Positions 47,660 through 58,628 of a stretch of 64,000 nt of DNA are shown here, in pieces. The position numbers and the translations under genes are program-made. Under the pieces are notes generated by a model, which saw nothing but the letters and a program-made list of their open reading frames with translations, ran no database searches and was not told the origin of the DNA. Position 1 is the stretch's first letter, and each line of letters begins with the position of its first letter. Source of the stretch: Prionace glauca (lineage: Eukaryota; Chordata; Chondrichthyes; Carcharhiniformes; Carcharhinidae); the NCBI GenBank assembly GCA_037974335.1, contig CM075724.1:71232850-71296849 (forward strand), given 5' to 3'.

Positions 47660-48001
47660 GGGCGGCACGGTAGCACAGTGGTTAGCACTGCTGCTTCACA
47701 GCTCCAGGGTCCTGGGTTCGATTCCCGGCTCGGGTCACTGCCTGTGTGGAGTTTGCACATTCTCCTCGTGTCTGCGTGGGTTTTCTCCGGGTGCTCCAGT
47801 TTCCTCCCACAGTCCAAAGATGTGCGGGTTAGGTTCATTGGCTATGCTAAAATTGCCCCTTAGTGTCCTGGGATGTGTAGGTTAGAGGGATTAGCAGGTA
47901 AATGTGTAGGGATATGGGGATAGGGTCTGGGTGGGATTGTGTTCGGTGTAGACTCGATGGGCCGAAGGGCCTGTTTCTGCACTGTAGGGTTCTATTCAAA
48001 A
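47660..48001 (+). repeat. V-SINE, full length, with target-site duplication
   Basis: It begins GGGCGGCACGGTAGCACAGT (A-box region) and has GGTTCGATTCCCGG (B box). The V-SINE central domain follows, then GACTCGATGGGCCGAAGGGC and TTCTATTCAAAA. CGCTCAG flanks it on both sides (47653-47659 and 48002-48008). It lies in the leader region of the retrovirus fossil and is younger than it. Confidence 0.95.
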
Positions 48002-48188
48002 CGCTCAGAAAGAAACTTAAACCCACATTACTGCTGTGCAGCTACTGAACGGACCCTGTTCAAAAGTTCAGATTGCGGCAGCCGTGAAACCCCGCTCTGA
48101 CACTGGGACACTAATATTCCGCGGATTCGATGAAATGAGTAAAGATACTCACCCAGTGCCAGGAGACAGCGTTCCAGCGATGTTCGCG

Positions 48189-48206
48189 AGCCCGGACGAT
48201 CCCCCA
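48189..48206 (-). other. Primer-binding site of the fossil (tRNA-Pro-like)
   Basis: On the minus strand TGGGGGATCGTCCGGGCT lies two bases inside the 5' LTR. It matches the tRNA-Pro primer site of murine-type gammaretroviruses at 16 of 18 positions, compared from memory. Confidence 0.7.
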
Positions 48207-48208
48207 AT

Positions 48209-48824
48209 TGTTAGCACGAGTGGGCGAAACGACCACTACGGACTCAGGGTGAAGTTCAATAATGGCACAGCTTTATTTTCTTTACGTCGACGGAGAAGCA
48301 CAGTCAGGACATACAATCGGACTGTCCCGAAAGTGCTCTAAAGACTCCCCAACAACGGGCTATATTTATACCCGAACTTCGCGTTTCAAATGCAAATCCT
48401 TTATTTATAGTACTTCACTTCAGCCATCCTGTTTCGATGTTTTCGAGTGTTGGAGCAATTGTTTTAAGTGTGTGTTAATTGTTTTTGACTGGTTGGTTAT
48501 CAGTGGTCTAGAATCTCTGGGGTTTGAACCATAGGTGTATTATTGATCTTGAGGGGCCAAGGACGCTTTCTTAACTGTGTTAATTTTAGGTGTCTCCATG
48601 GGTTGTTTGACTGGTTTAGAAGTGCTGGTTTTGATGGGGTTGGGATGAGTTCTTTAATTTAGTTCCTGTAGGTGCTATCCTGTCCGATTTCCCTTATGTG
48701 TTAGCCCTCATTTGGATTCTGAAAGCATGCTCTTGCCTACTGATCAGTGTCTGCTACTTTGTGATTTTAGTGGAGGGCTCTGAGGATAGCTTTAGTTTGC
48801 TTCCATTTTGTGTGCCCAATTTCA
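48209..48824 (-). repeat. 5' LTR of the retrovirus fossil
   Basis: 616 bases with TG/CA ends, homologous to the 3' LTR. A polyadenylation-like AATAAA lies on the minus strand near 48272, in the usual R-region position. Confidence 0.85.
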
Positions 48825-48837
48825 AAAAAATTGTTGT

Positions 48838-49312
48838 GCGATAACATTCCCTTCCACTCGCCCAGCCACCCTTCAACACCGAGCCATTAGTTTCTTGTTC
48901 ATAGCTTTTCTACATTTCTGTTGTAATCTACTCCAGATACATTATAATAATGTATAATAATTATTATACATTATAATAATAATTATTATTCACCAACTCA
49001 AGCAAAATGCAACCAGAAAACACATCTTACCCTCATCCGCTAAGCCTGACTCCTACCATGCCCCGCTAACTCTGACAGCATTTTGTAGTATGCACCTTTT
49101 TTTGTGAAACCTGTTCACCTCCTCCATCGTGTCCAAATCTTTATTCACTTTCTTTGGCATCTCACAGAAGGTTAACACGTACTGTTTTTACTTCCTCTCT
49201 CCTCCCCATTCAATCCCCAAACATATTTTTAAATTTAAGAACTCAATTTTGTGTGCGTCCTTCGCTGCTCCCAATACAGTCCCCTCTAAACTGGGCGACA
49301 AAATTCAGTAAA
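48838..49312 (+). repeat. Unit copy A, right part, and unassigned spacer
   Basis: 48838-48960 matches 54335-54430 (CACCCTTCAACACCGAGCC, TCTACATTTCTGTTG). An A+T palindrome (TAATAATTATTATACATTAT) follows at 48950-48990. The rest to 49312 is unassigned. Confidence 0.55.
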
Positions 49313-50432
49313 AAGTCTGACAACACCAGGTTTTAGTCCAACCGATTTATTCGATAGTAAACGCACAAGCTTTCGAGGTTTCCCTCTTCGTCAGGTGAAT
49401 GGAGAGTTCTGGCCTTGGACAGAGCATATAAAGCACAGACAGTTTAGAGATCACTGATTAGAATGCGAATCTTTACACCTAGCCTGCTGTTCAAGTTCTA
49501 GAGTGGCTATGTTCTATGTTCTATGAGAATGTGTGCGGAAGGAGCACTGATCACAGGTTAAAGAGATGTGTATTGTCTCCAGACAGCACAGTGAGTGAGG
49601 TTTTGCAAACCCAGGCAAGTCACGGGGGTTACAGATAGTGTGACATGAACCCAAGATCGCTGTTGAGACCGTCCTCATGTATGTGGAACTTGGCTATCAG
49701 TCTCTGCTCAGCGACTCTGCGCTGTCGTGTGTCGTGAAGGCCGCCTTGGAGAACGGTTACCCGAAGGTCAGAGGCTGAATGCCTATGACCATTGAAGTGT
49801 TCGCCAACAGGAAGGGAACAGTCTTGCCTGGTGATTGTCGAGCGATGTTCATTCATCCGTTGTCGTAGCGTCTGCAAGGTCTCCCCAATGTACCATGCTT
49901 CGGGACATCCTTTCTTGCAACGTATCAGATAAGCAATGTTGGCCGAGTTGCAAGAGTATTTACCGTGTACCTAGTGGATGGTATTCTCACGTGTGATGAT
50001 GGTATCCATGTCGATGATTCGGCATGTCTTGCAGAGGTTGCTGTGGCAAGGTTGTGTGGTGTTGTGGTCACTGTTCTCCTGAAGACTGGGTAGTTTGCTG
50101 CGAACAATGGTCTGTTTGAGGTTGTGTGGTTGTCTGAAGGCTAGAAGTGGGGGTGTGGGGATAGCCCTGGCGAGATGTTCGTCTTCATCAATGATATGTT
50201 GAAGACTCCGGAGAAGATGTCGTAGCTTCTCCGCTCCAGGGAAGTACTGGACGACGAAGGGTACTCTGTCCACTGTGTCCCATGTTTGCCTTCTGAGGAG
50301 ATCGCTGCGGTTTTTCGCTGTGGCACATCGGAACTGTCGATTTATGAGTCGAGCGCCATATGCTGTTCTAAAGAGGGCATCTTTCAGCGTCTGGAGGTGT
50401 CTGTCACGATCCTGCTCATCTGATGCAATTTT
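49313..50432 (-). mobile_element. Penelope-like element, inverted 3' half
   Basis: The minus strand encodes the linker and GIY-YIG nuclease end: LINRQFRCATAKNRSDLLRR, PCHSNLCKTCRIIDMD (cysteine cluster), CKKGCPEAWYIGETMQTLRQ, RMNEHRSTITRQD, ending LGFMSHYL, then a non-coding 3' end (49628-49313). The plus-strand half of the same element starts at about 50433, so the two halves meet head to head. Such inverted partial copies are known for Penelope-like elements. Confidence 0.85.
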
Positions 50433-53400
50433 ACAACTCATCTGCTTTATCCTGGATCACAATGTCTTCACCTTCAACAACCAGTTTTTCATCCAGTCAC
50501 ACGGAACAGCCATGGGGACCAAATCTGCACATCAATATGCCAACACCTTCATGCACAGGGTCGAACAAGACTTCTTCACTGCACAGAATCTTCAACCGAT
50601 GCTATACACTAGATACATCGATGACATTTTCTTCCTTTGGCCTCATGGTCAACAAGGAAGGTATACAAAAGGTTCAGGGAACTAGGAGAGGTTAAGGATC
50701 TTGAAGAATATAAGGACTGTAGAAAGGAGGTTAAAAGGGAAATTAGGAGAGCCAGAAGGGGTCATGAGAAGACCTTGGCGGGTAAGATTAAAGAAAATCC
50801 CAAGGCCTTCTATAAGTATGTGAAAGGTAAAAGGGTGAGAAGGGAAAGGATAGGACCTATAAAAGATGAAGGGGGAAAGGTCTGTGTAGAACCAGAAGAA
50901 ATGGCGGAGGTGCTTAATGAGTACTTTGCATCAGTATTCACAGTGGAAGCTGATTTGGGAGATCTTGCTATGGACTTGCAGCAGGTGGAAAAGATTGAGT
51001 ACGTGGACATTAAAGAGGAGGATGTGTTAGAACTTTTGAATTCTATCAAGGTAGATAAGTCGCCGGGACCAGATGGGATGTACCCCAGGATACTGTGGGA
51101 GGCCAGGGAAGTGATTGCAGAGCCCTTGGCGATGATCTTTGCGTCGTCAATGGAGACGGGAGAGGTTCCGGAAGATTGGAGGATTGCGGATGTAGTCCCT
51201 ATTTTCAAGAAAGGGAACAGAGATAGCCCGGGAAATTACCGCCCGGTGAGTCTGACCTCAGTGGTTGGTAAGCTGATGGAGAGGCTTCTGAGGGACAAGA
51301 TTTACGACCATTTGGAGAGGTTTGACATGATCAGGAATAGTCAGCATGGATTTGTCAAGGGCAGGTCGTGCCTTACGAGCCTAGTTGAGTTCTTCGATAA
51401 TGTGACTGAACACATTGACGAAGGAAGTGCCGTGGACGTAGTGTACATGGACTTCAGCAAGGCTTTTGATAAGGTCCCCCATGCAAGACTTCTTGAGAAG
51501 GTGAGAGGGCATGGGATCCAAGGGCCTTTGGCCTTGTGGATCCAGAACTGGCTTGCCTGCAGAAGGCAGAGAGTGGTTGTGGATGGGTCTTTATCGGAAT
51601 GGAGGTCAGTCACCAGTGGGGTGCCCCAGGGATCTGTTCTGGGACCCTTGTTGTTTGTCATTTTCATAAATGACCTGGATGAGGAAGTGGAGGGATGGGT
51701 TAGCAAATTCGCTGATGACACGAAGGTCGGCGGTGTTGTGGATGGTCTGGAAGGATGTCAAAAGTTGCAGCAGGACATAGATAGGATGCAGGAATGGGCG
51801 GAGAAGTGGCAGATGGACTTCAACGCGGATAAATGTGTAGTAGTCCATTTCGGCAGAACCAACGGGATGAACGAGTACACTATTAAGGGCAGGGGTCTTA
51901 GTAGCGTTGAAGAGCAGAAGGATCTCGGGGTCCGGGTTCACAGGACTCTTACATCGGCCTCGCAGGTGGAGGAGGTGGTCAAGAAGGCGTATGGTGTACT
52001 GGCCTTCATTAATCGAGGGATTGAGTTTAGGAGTCGGGAGGTAATGCTGCAACTTTACAGGACCCTCGTCAGGCCTCATTTGGAGTACTGTGCGCAGTTC
52101 TGGTCGCCTCACTATAGGAAAGACGTAGAAGCTATTGAAAGGGTGCAGAGGAGATTTACAAGGATGTTGCCTGGACTGGGAGGCATGCCTTATGAAGATA
52201 GGTTGAGGGAGCTGGGACTCTTTTCCCTGGAGAGGCGAAGGTTGAGAGGCGACCTGATAGAAGTTTATAAAATGTTGAGAGGAATAGATAGGGTGGACTC
52301 TCAGAGGCTATTTCCCCGGGTTGAAATGGTCGCTACGAGAGGACACAGATTTAAGGTGCGGGGAGGGAAGTACAGAGGTGATGTTAGGGGTAAGTTTTTC
52401 ACTCAGAGGGTAGTGAGTGATTGGAATCGGCTGCCGTCGTCGGTGGTGGAGGCGAGCTCGCTGGGGTCTTTTAAAAGACTTCTGGATGAGTATATGGGGT
52501 TTAATGGGATTGGGGGTTATAGATAGGTCTATAGATTGGTGGGGTTGATGCGATCGGCGCAACTCGAGGGCCGAAGGGCCTGTTTGTGCTGTAATGTTCT
52601 ATGTTCTATGTTCTAAGCACTGAAACAACTATATGATGATATCAACAAATTCCACCCCACCATCAGACTCACCATGGACTATTCCCCAGAATCAGTTGCA
52701 TTCTTGGACACATGCATCTATATTAAGGACGGTCACCTCAGCACCTCACTGTACCACAAGCCCACAGACAATCTCACAATGCTCCACTTCTCCAGCTTCC
52801 ACCCTAAACATGTTAAAGAAGACATCCCCTATGGACAAGCCCTCCGTATACACAGGATTTGCTCAGATGAGGAGGGTCGTGACAAATACCTCCAGACGCT
52901 GAAAGATGCCCTCTTAAGAACAGGATATGGCGCTCGACTCATAGATCAACAGTTCCGATGCGCCACAGCGAAAAACCGCACCGATCTCCTCAGAAGACAA
53001 ACACGGGACACAGTGGACAGAGTACCCTTCGTCGTCCAGTACTTCCCTGGAGCAGAGAAGCTACGACATCTTCTCCGGAGTCTTCAACATATCATTGATG
53101 AAGACGAACATCTCGCCAGGGCTATCCCCACACCCCCACTTCTTGCCTTCAGACAACCACACAACCTCAAACAGACCATTGTTCGCAGCAAACTACCCAG
53201 TCTTCAGGAGAACAGTGACCACAACACCACACAACCTTGCCACAGCAACCTCTGCAAGACATGCCGGATCATCGACATGGATACCATCATCACACGTGAG
53301 AATACCATCCACCAGGTACACGGTAAATACTCTTGCAACTCGGCCAACATTGCTTACCTGATACGTTGCAAGAAAGGATGTCCCGAAGCATGGTACATTG

Positions 53401-53990
53401 GGGAGACCATGCAGACGCTACGACAATGGATGAATGAACATCGCTCGACAATCACCAGGCAAGACTGTTCCCTTCCTGTTGGCGAACTCTTCAGTGGTCA
53501 CGGGCATTCAGCCTCTGACCTTCAGGTAAGCGTTCTCCAATGTGGCCTTCACGACACATGACAGCGCAGAGTCGCTGAGCAGAGGCTGATAGCCAAGTTC
53601 CACATACATGAAGACGGTCTCAACAGGGATCTTGGCTTCATGTCACACTATCTGTAACCCCCGTGACTTCCCTGAGTTTGCAATACCTCACTCACTGTGC
53701 TGTCTGGAGACAATACACACCTCTTTAACCTGTGATCAGTGCTCTTTCCACACACATTGTCAGCCACTTTAGGACTTGAACAGCAGGTTAGGGGTAAGGA
53801 TTCGCATTCTAGTCAGTAATTTCTCAACTGTCTGTGCTTTGTATGCTCTGTCCGAGGCCGGAACTCTCCATTCACCTGACGAAGAGGGAAAACGCGAAAG
53901 CTTGTGCTTTTACTATCAAATAAATCGGTTGGACTAAAACCTGGTGTTGTCAGACTTTTTACTGTGTTTACCCCAGTCCAACGCCGGCAC
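50433..53990 (+). mobile_element. Penelope-like element, plus-strand half, split by CR1
   Basis: 50433-50654 encodes RT motifs (FFIQSHGTAMGTKSAHQYAN, TRYIDDIFFLWPHG with the YIDD catalytic core). After the CR1, 52615-53650 continues with ALKQLYDDINKFHP, FLDTCIYIKDG, the cysteine cluster PCHSNLCKTC, and GIY-YIG (AWYIGETMQTLRQWMNEHRS). One stop lies near the end, at 53559-53561. The non-coding end to 53990 carries a CTGACGA...GAAA hairpin and CCCCAGTCCAACGCCGGCAC. Possible target-site duplication: GCGACAAAATTC at 49296-49307 against GACGACTAAATTC at 54001-54013. The RT N-terminus is missing. Confidence 0.85.
50655..52614 (+). mobile_element. CR1-type LINE, subfamily A, 629-codon frame
   Basis: The open frame (50637-52526, its first codons from the host element) covers the linker (KVDKSPGPDGMYPRILWEAR) and RT blocks ([65 protein letters not shown]). 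It ends with the C-terminal domain (LFSLERRRLRGDLIEVYKML). The endonuclease is missing. The 3' end is CTCGAGGGCCGAAGGGCCTG and TTCTATG repeats. Copies at 3632, 30748 and 58086 are close relatives. Inserted into the Penelope-like RT gene. Confidence 0.95.
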
Positions 53991-54185
53991 ATCCACATCA
54001 TGACGACTAAATTCTGACAGTGTGACTGCTTTGGGAAGCACCTTCACTCAGCGGACAAGCAGAAACCCAGCTGAACCTAATCTTTCAATTTGTCATGTTA
54101 CCGTCCTCAACATTAATTTGAACAACTTCAGGTTGTGATCTTTCTGCTCTATCGTCAATCTCTCTTTTATATCCCTGTCAAGTTT
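53991..54185 (+). repeat. Spacer and unit copy B, left part
   Basis: 54085-54185 matches 37095-37195 (TGTCATGTTACCGTCCTCAA, AGGTTGTGATCTTTCTG). Same orientation as copy A. Confidence 0.55.
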
Positions 54186-54335
54186 TAGAACATAGAACAT
54201 AGAACATTACAGCGCAGAACAGGCCCTTCGGCCCACGATGTTGCGCCGACCAGTTACAAAAACAATGACCCACTAGCCTATACCCATCTCTTTTCGTCCA
54301 TAAACCTATCTACAGATCTCTTAAACGCCCCCCTC
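54186..54335 (-). mobile_element. CR1-type LINE, subfamily D, short 3' fragment
   Basis: The plus strand reads AGAACATAGAACATTACAGC, GGCCCTTCGGCCCACGATGT and ATCTCTTAAACGCCCCC, the complement of the last 150 bases of 40851-43316. It interrupts unit copy B. Confidence 0.9.
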
Positions 54336-55417
54336 CAACTCCCCGCCCACCCTTCAACACTGAGCCATCAGTCTCTCGTTCGTAGCTTTCCTACATTTCT
54401 GTTGCAATCTGTTCCAGATATATTATAATATCAAACACATATTCCTTCTCTTTAGTTCTGAATCATCGTCAAACGAACTCTAAACATTAACTCTGCTTGT
54501 TCTTCCTCCAGAGGCTGGCAGACGAGCTTAACTTTTCTGTCATTCGTTGTTTTGTTTTGGATCCCAGCATCCCGCACCATTTTGTTTATCTTTGGACGTC
54601 CCCGTAAGGACGTCCGAACTGCAGAGAGAGCTGTCTTGCAGAGAGGCAATGCAAAAGGCTGACATATTCATACTCATGGAAACGAAGCTTTCTGATGAAA
54701 TTCCAGACATTAACATCATCATCCTGCTTCACCAACAGGACAGTCTCTGCAGACGTAGCAGCACAGTGGTGGGCGAGAGGGGAACGGGGCGGGGGGGTGG
54801 GGTGGGGGGGGGGGGGTGGCGTTATGACGTCTAAGAAATCCTCACCATCGACATTATACGCTAAGCGATTTCACGGATTCAGTAGAAAATTGACCACAAA
54901 ATCTCTGACCTATTACCGTATACTGCAACACCTTCACCAACCCAATCTACCTTCCACTATACCACCTGGTCTGATGAATTAGTACTCCACTATTATGAAC
55001 ACCATTTATCAGAAGGACTGATGTTGGTTAAGGCAGTGAACCTAATCAGGTGGAGGACTTCAATATTCGTCACGAACAGTGGCTCTGTAGCAGCATCGCA
55101 GCCCAAGCTGGTCAGTCTGCAGCAACTGTTGAGGGAGCCAAAAAGACGAAAACGTACTTGACTCCACCCTCACCAACTTGCCTGCTGCACGTGCATCTGT
55201 CAAAAATATTTGTAGTATTGATAACGGCATCCAGTCTTCGCAGTGAAGCTACCCTCTATCGTGTTGCTTGACACGATTGCCATGGTTAATGGACGAGATT
55301 TTCAACTCAAGTCGTCGCATCCATGTGTGCCATTCGCAACAACAGAATTGTACTCAACCAGAATCTGCAATCTCATGGCCAACATAACCCCTACTCGACC
55401 ATTGTTACCAAGCTAAG
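54336..55417. other. Unit copy B right part, then unassigned; G tract
   Basis: 54336-54430 matches copy A (CACCCTTCAACACTGAGCC). A G-rich tract lies at 54788-54823. No exon recognised. Intron 3 of the pseudogene. Confidence 0.45.
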
Positions 55418-55678
55418 AGATCATAGAACATAGAACATAGAACCCTACAGTGCAGAAACAGGCCCTTCGGCCCATCGAGTCTGCACCGAACACAATCCCA
55501 CCCAGACCCTATCCCCATATCCCTACACATTTACCTGCTAATCCCTCTAACCTACACATCCCAGGACACTAAGGGGCAATTTTAGCATAGCCAATGAACC
55601 TAACCCGCACATCTTTGGACTGTGGGAGGAAACCGGAGCACCCGGAGAAAACCCACGCAGACACGAGGAGAATGTGCC
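55418..55678 (-). repeat. V-SINE, 5'-truncated
   Basis: The plus strand starts TAGAACATAGAACATAGAAC, then CAGGCCCTTCGGCCCATCGA and the complement of the central domain, ending near GAGGAGAATGTG. The tRNA head is missing. GAGATCA occurs just before it (55412) and again near 55693, a likely target-site duplication. Confidence 0.9.
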
Positions 55679-56718
55679 ACGAGATGAACCACGAGATCAT
55701 CGTGGTTCAATGAAGAGAACAAAAGGGTATGCCATGAACAACAAACACATGGTGTCTACTGAGTCTACCATTCTTTATATAACCGGCATCATCTTCATTG
55801 CTTGCACGTTTTTGGGCTTTTTAATAGGCTGGTAATGTTGAAATTATGCCTCTTTTACCTCAGTCCGCATCACTGATTTGTAACCAAAATGCAATTTCCC
55901 TAATCCAAACATTCAAGAACAAAGTTGGATGCCTCCTCACTTACAAAAATCATTACAGTTCATAATGAATTTCTAATGATTGTTCCTTTAATGGAATTGA
56001 TGTTAAGTTCAACAATGTTCAACATGCAGCACCTGATGAAATGTTATCTGCAAGTAGATATGATGAAAATCAATCATCGACCCCTTCAATTATTATGCCA
56101 ACTCTGTTAAGTTTGCCTTCAACCTACTAAATTTACTTCCATTTAATTTTTCCCAAAACCCAACATTTTCCTGATTTTTTTCAAACTTTTCCACGCTACT
56201 TTAACCGAGACAGTTGCTGCCTCGAGCTTTCTCACGTTTTTAACAACTGTGTAATGTTTGCATTCATCAAAACCTCTAAAGCCATTTCCAGTGCAGCACT
56301 GTGTTGAACACCAGACCGGGAAACCCAAAAGATCTTTGGGTAAAATACCCTTGATTACCAAAAGCCAAAGAAAGTGTACGGTAATAGGTCAGAGGTTTTG
56401 TGGCCAATTTTCTACGTGATGCATTTACTGGCCAATTTCATCTCCTGGAATTCGTTTCTTAAATTCTGCCAGTATTTCTTTCAGTAATGCAATTTTCTTT
56501 AATTGGTTCAGGATTTAGTGTAACCTGCTTGAGAGATTCGGGGGAACAAAGACAGGGAAACTCTGATTCTCACGAAGACGTACACGTCATGAAAGAAGGT
56601 ATATAGTGATTGAATAAAGGGCCGATGTTACTACAAATGGATAGTATCTATAGTTTTAATCTATGTCGTATTTTAATAGCTTAATACAGTTACTCAGGGC
56701 CCTCGCTGTTAGTGAAAA
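55679..56718. other. No feature recognised
   Basis: A+T-rich intron 3 of the pseudogene. No repeat or exon assigned. Confidence 0.4.
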
Positions 56719-57401
56719 GTGGGACCCCAGGTGCAGCAGGTGGTCAGGAAGGCGAATGGGATGCTGGCCTTCATAGCGAGGGGGATTGAATATAAAAGTA
56801 GGGAGGTCTTGCTGCAGCTGTATAGGGCATTGGTGAGGCCGCAGCTGGAGTACTGTATGCAGCTTTGGGCGCCGCACCTGCGCAAAGATATTTTGGCCCT
56901 GGAGGGAGTGCAGAGGAGGTTTACTAGGCTGATACCGGAGTTGAGGGGATTGAGCTATGAGGAGAGGCTGAATAAACTAGGCTTGTACTCGTTAGAGTTT
57001 AGAAGAATGAGGGGAGATCTCATTGAGACGTATAAGATGATGAATGGGATGGATAGGAGAGACTCTTCCCGCTCAAAAAAGACAGTAGGACTAGGGGGCA
57101 CAGCCTCAAGGTAAAGGGGAGGCGGTTTAGAATAGAGTTGAGGAGGAACTTCTTCACTCAAAGGGTGGTGAATCTCTGGAATTCTCTGCCCGTTGAAGTG
57201 GTGGAGGCTGCCTCGCGAAATATTTTTAAGAAACGGGTTGATGGGTTTTTGATAAGAGAAGGGATTAAGGGTTATGGGGAGAGGGCGGGAAGGTGGAGCT
57301 GAGCTACGACAGATCAGCCATGATCTTATTGAATGGCGGGGCAGGCTCGAAGGGCCAGATGGCCTACTCCTGCTCCTATTTCTTATGTTCTTATGTTCTT
57401 A
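56719..57401 (+). mobile_element. CR1-type LINE, subfamily C, 5'-truncated
   Basis: It encodes KANGMLAFIARGIEYKSREV, LLQLYRALVRPQLEYCMQLW, RRFTRLIPELRGLSYEERLN. A small deletion near 57055 breaks the frame. It ends GCTCGAAGGGCCAGATGGCC and TTATGTTCTTATGTTCTTA. Confidence 0.9.
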
Positions 57402-57489
57402 TTTGGTAAGTCAGTGCGGCTTGTTAACAAACGTTGATTTATTATTTAGCATCATCTGCTCCTTAAAATGGTATCTTTGTCTCCTGTAG

Positions 57490-57599
57490 ATAAACAGGAT
57501 GGAGCGGTCGCTGACACTGCAAAGGTTGTGCTCATAATAACAGCGATGATGATAATAATGAAGATTCTGGTCAAACGATGAGAAATAGATGAATCGATG
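57490..57599 (+). pseudogene. Gene 2 exon 4 remnant (transmembrane)
   Basis: It follows TCTTTGTCTCCTGTAG. KVVLIITAMMIIMKILVKR, then a stop, corresponds to the gene 1 membrane span. It is 16 bases shorter, and now has lysines in the span. The end ATCGATG|GTACGA keeps a GT. Confidence 0.7.
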
Positions 57600-58085
57600 G
57601 TACGACGTTAGGGGTCCTGATTCACAACTGAATTCCAATGTCTAGATACGCTGTGGCAGAATGAGTATTAATGGTGTAAGCTGGGACCTAAATGTTCAGA
57701 GCAATTTTGATCGCACTGAGAGTGTTGTCGTTCTCGGGCCCAGTGTTGAAGCGAGTACAGAATCTAAACTGAAAATACATATCAGAACAACATCACCAAG
57801 TACGAATGTTAAACTCAACTTATTTTTGTTTCCGAAGATAACAAAAGGCATGATGTGAATTCTGTAAGTTATCCGCTGCGAACATTTGACTGCGCAGGGA
57901 GGGGCGACGACTGTGGGGCAGAGATCGTAAACAGGGAATATAAATTTAACAGGAGAACACAGAATCAGAAGGTGCTGGCGATGGTCAACGCTCAGATAGT
58001 ATTTGTGGATATAAAGAAAAAGAAAATTAATGTTTTAGATGAAAGCAACGTACTGCCTACGCTGGAATCGGAAACAAAACAAAAC
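57600..58085 (+). other. Gene 2 intron 4, conserved with gene 1
   Basis: 57620-57900 aligns in patches with 4900-5170 in reverse complement (for example CCTGATTCACAACTG, GGGCCCAGTGTTGAAGCGAG, TGTGAATTCTGTAAGTTAT). No exon seen. Confidence 0.5.
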
Positions 58086-58628
58086 AGAACATAGAACATT
58101 ACAGCACAAACAGGCCCTTCGGCCCTCGAGTTGCGCCGATAAAATGAACCCACCAATCTATAGACCTATCTATAACCCACAATCCCATTAAACCCCATAT
58201 ACTCATCCAGAAGTCTTTTAAAAGACCCCAGCGAGTTCGCCTCCACCACCGACGACGGCAGCCGATTCCATTCACTCACCACCCTCTGAGTGAATAACTT
58301 ACCCCTAACATCACCTCTGTACTTCCCTCCCCGCACCTTAAATCTGTGTCCTCTCGTAGCAACCATTTCAACCCGGGGAAATAGCCTCTGAGAGTCCACC
58401 CTATCTATTCCTCTCAACATTTTATAAACCTCTATCAGGTCGCCTCTCAACCTTCGCCTCTCTAGGGAAAAGAGTCCCAGCTCCCTCAACCTATCTTCAT
58501 AAGGCATGCCTCCCAGTCCAGGCAACATCCTTGTAAATCTCCTCTGCACCCTTTCAATAGCTTCTATGTCTTTCCTATAGTGAGGCGACCAGAAATGCGC
58601 ACAGTACTCCAAATGAGGAGTACTGTGC
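58086..58628 (-). mobile_element. CR1-type LINE, subfamily A, 5'-truncated, with foldback end
   Basis: The minus-strand frame is open: RRFTRMLPGLGGMPYEDRLR, LFSLERRRLRGDLIEVYKML. At the 5' end the CR1 sequence GGAGTACTGTGCGCA appears again in the opposite direction after a six-base loop (58604-58637). This is a short inverted duplication at the insertion junction. Confidence 0.9.

Larger units (their letters stand above)
37216..48824 (-). mobile_element. Endogenous retrovirus fossil with two LTRs
   Basis: The minus-strand order is 5' LTR (48824-48209), tRNA-Pro-like primer site, Gag/Pol-type pieces, Env-type pieces, purine-rich tract, 3' LTR (39002-37216). The primer type and layout suggest a gamma/epsilon-like retrovirus (inference). 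It is broken, with probably ten or more breaks. Two CR1s and a V-SINE have inserted since. By eye the LTRs differ at roughly 7% over the first 220 bases, so it is old. No matching target-site duplication was found. Confidence 0.8.

Noticed and set aside
47690-47745. tRNA gene candidate (A and B boxes)
   Set aside because: The boxes belong to the tRNA-like head of a V-SINE, with SINE body, tail and target-site duplication. There is no cloverleaf acceptor stem for a free tRNA.
51606-52112. 168-codon minus-strand frame
   Set aside because: Antisense shadow of the CR1-A reverse transcriptase.
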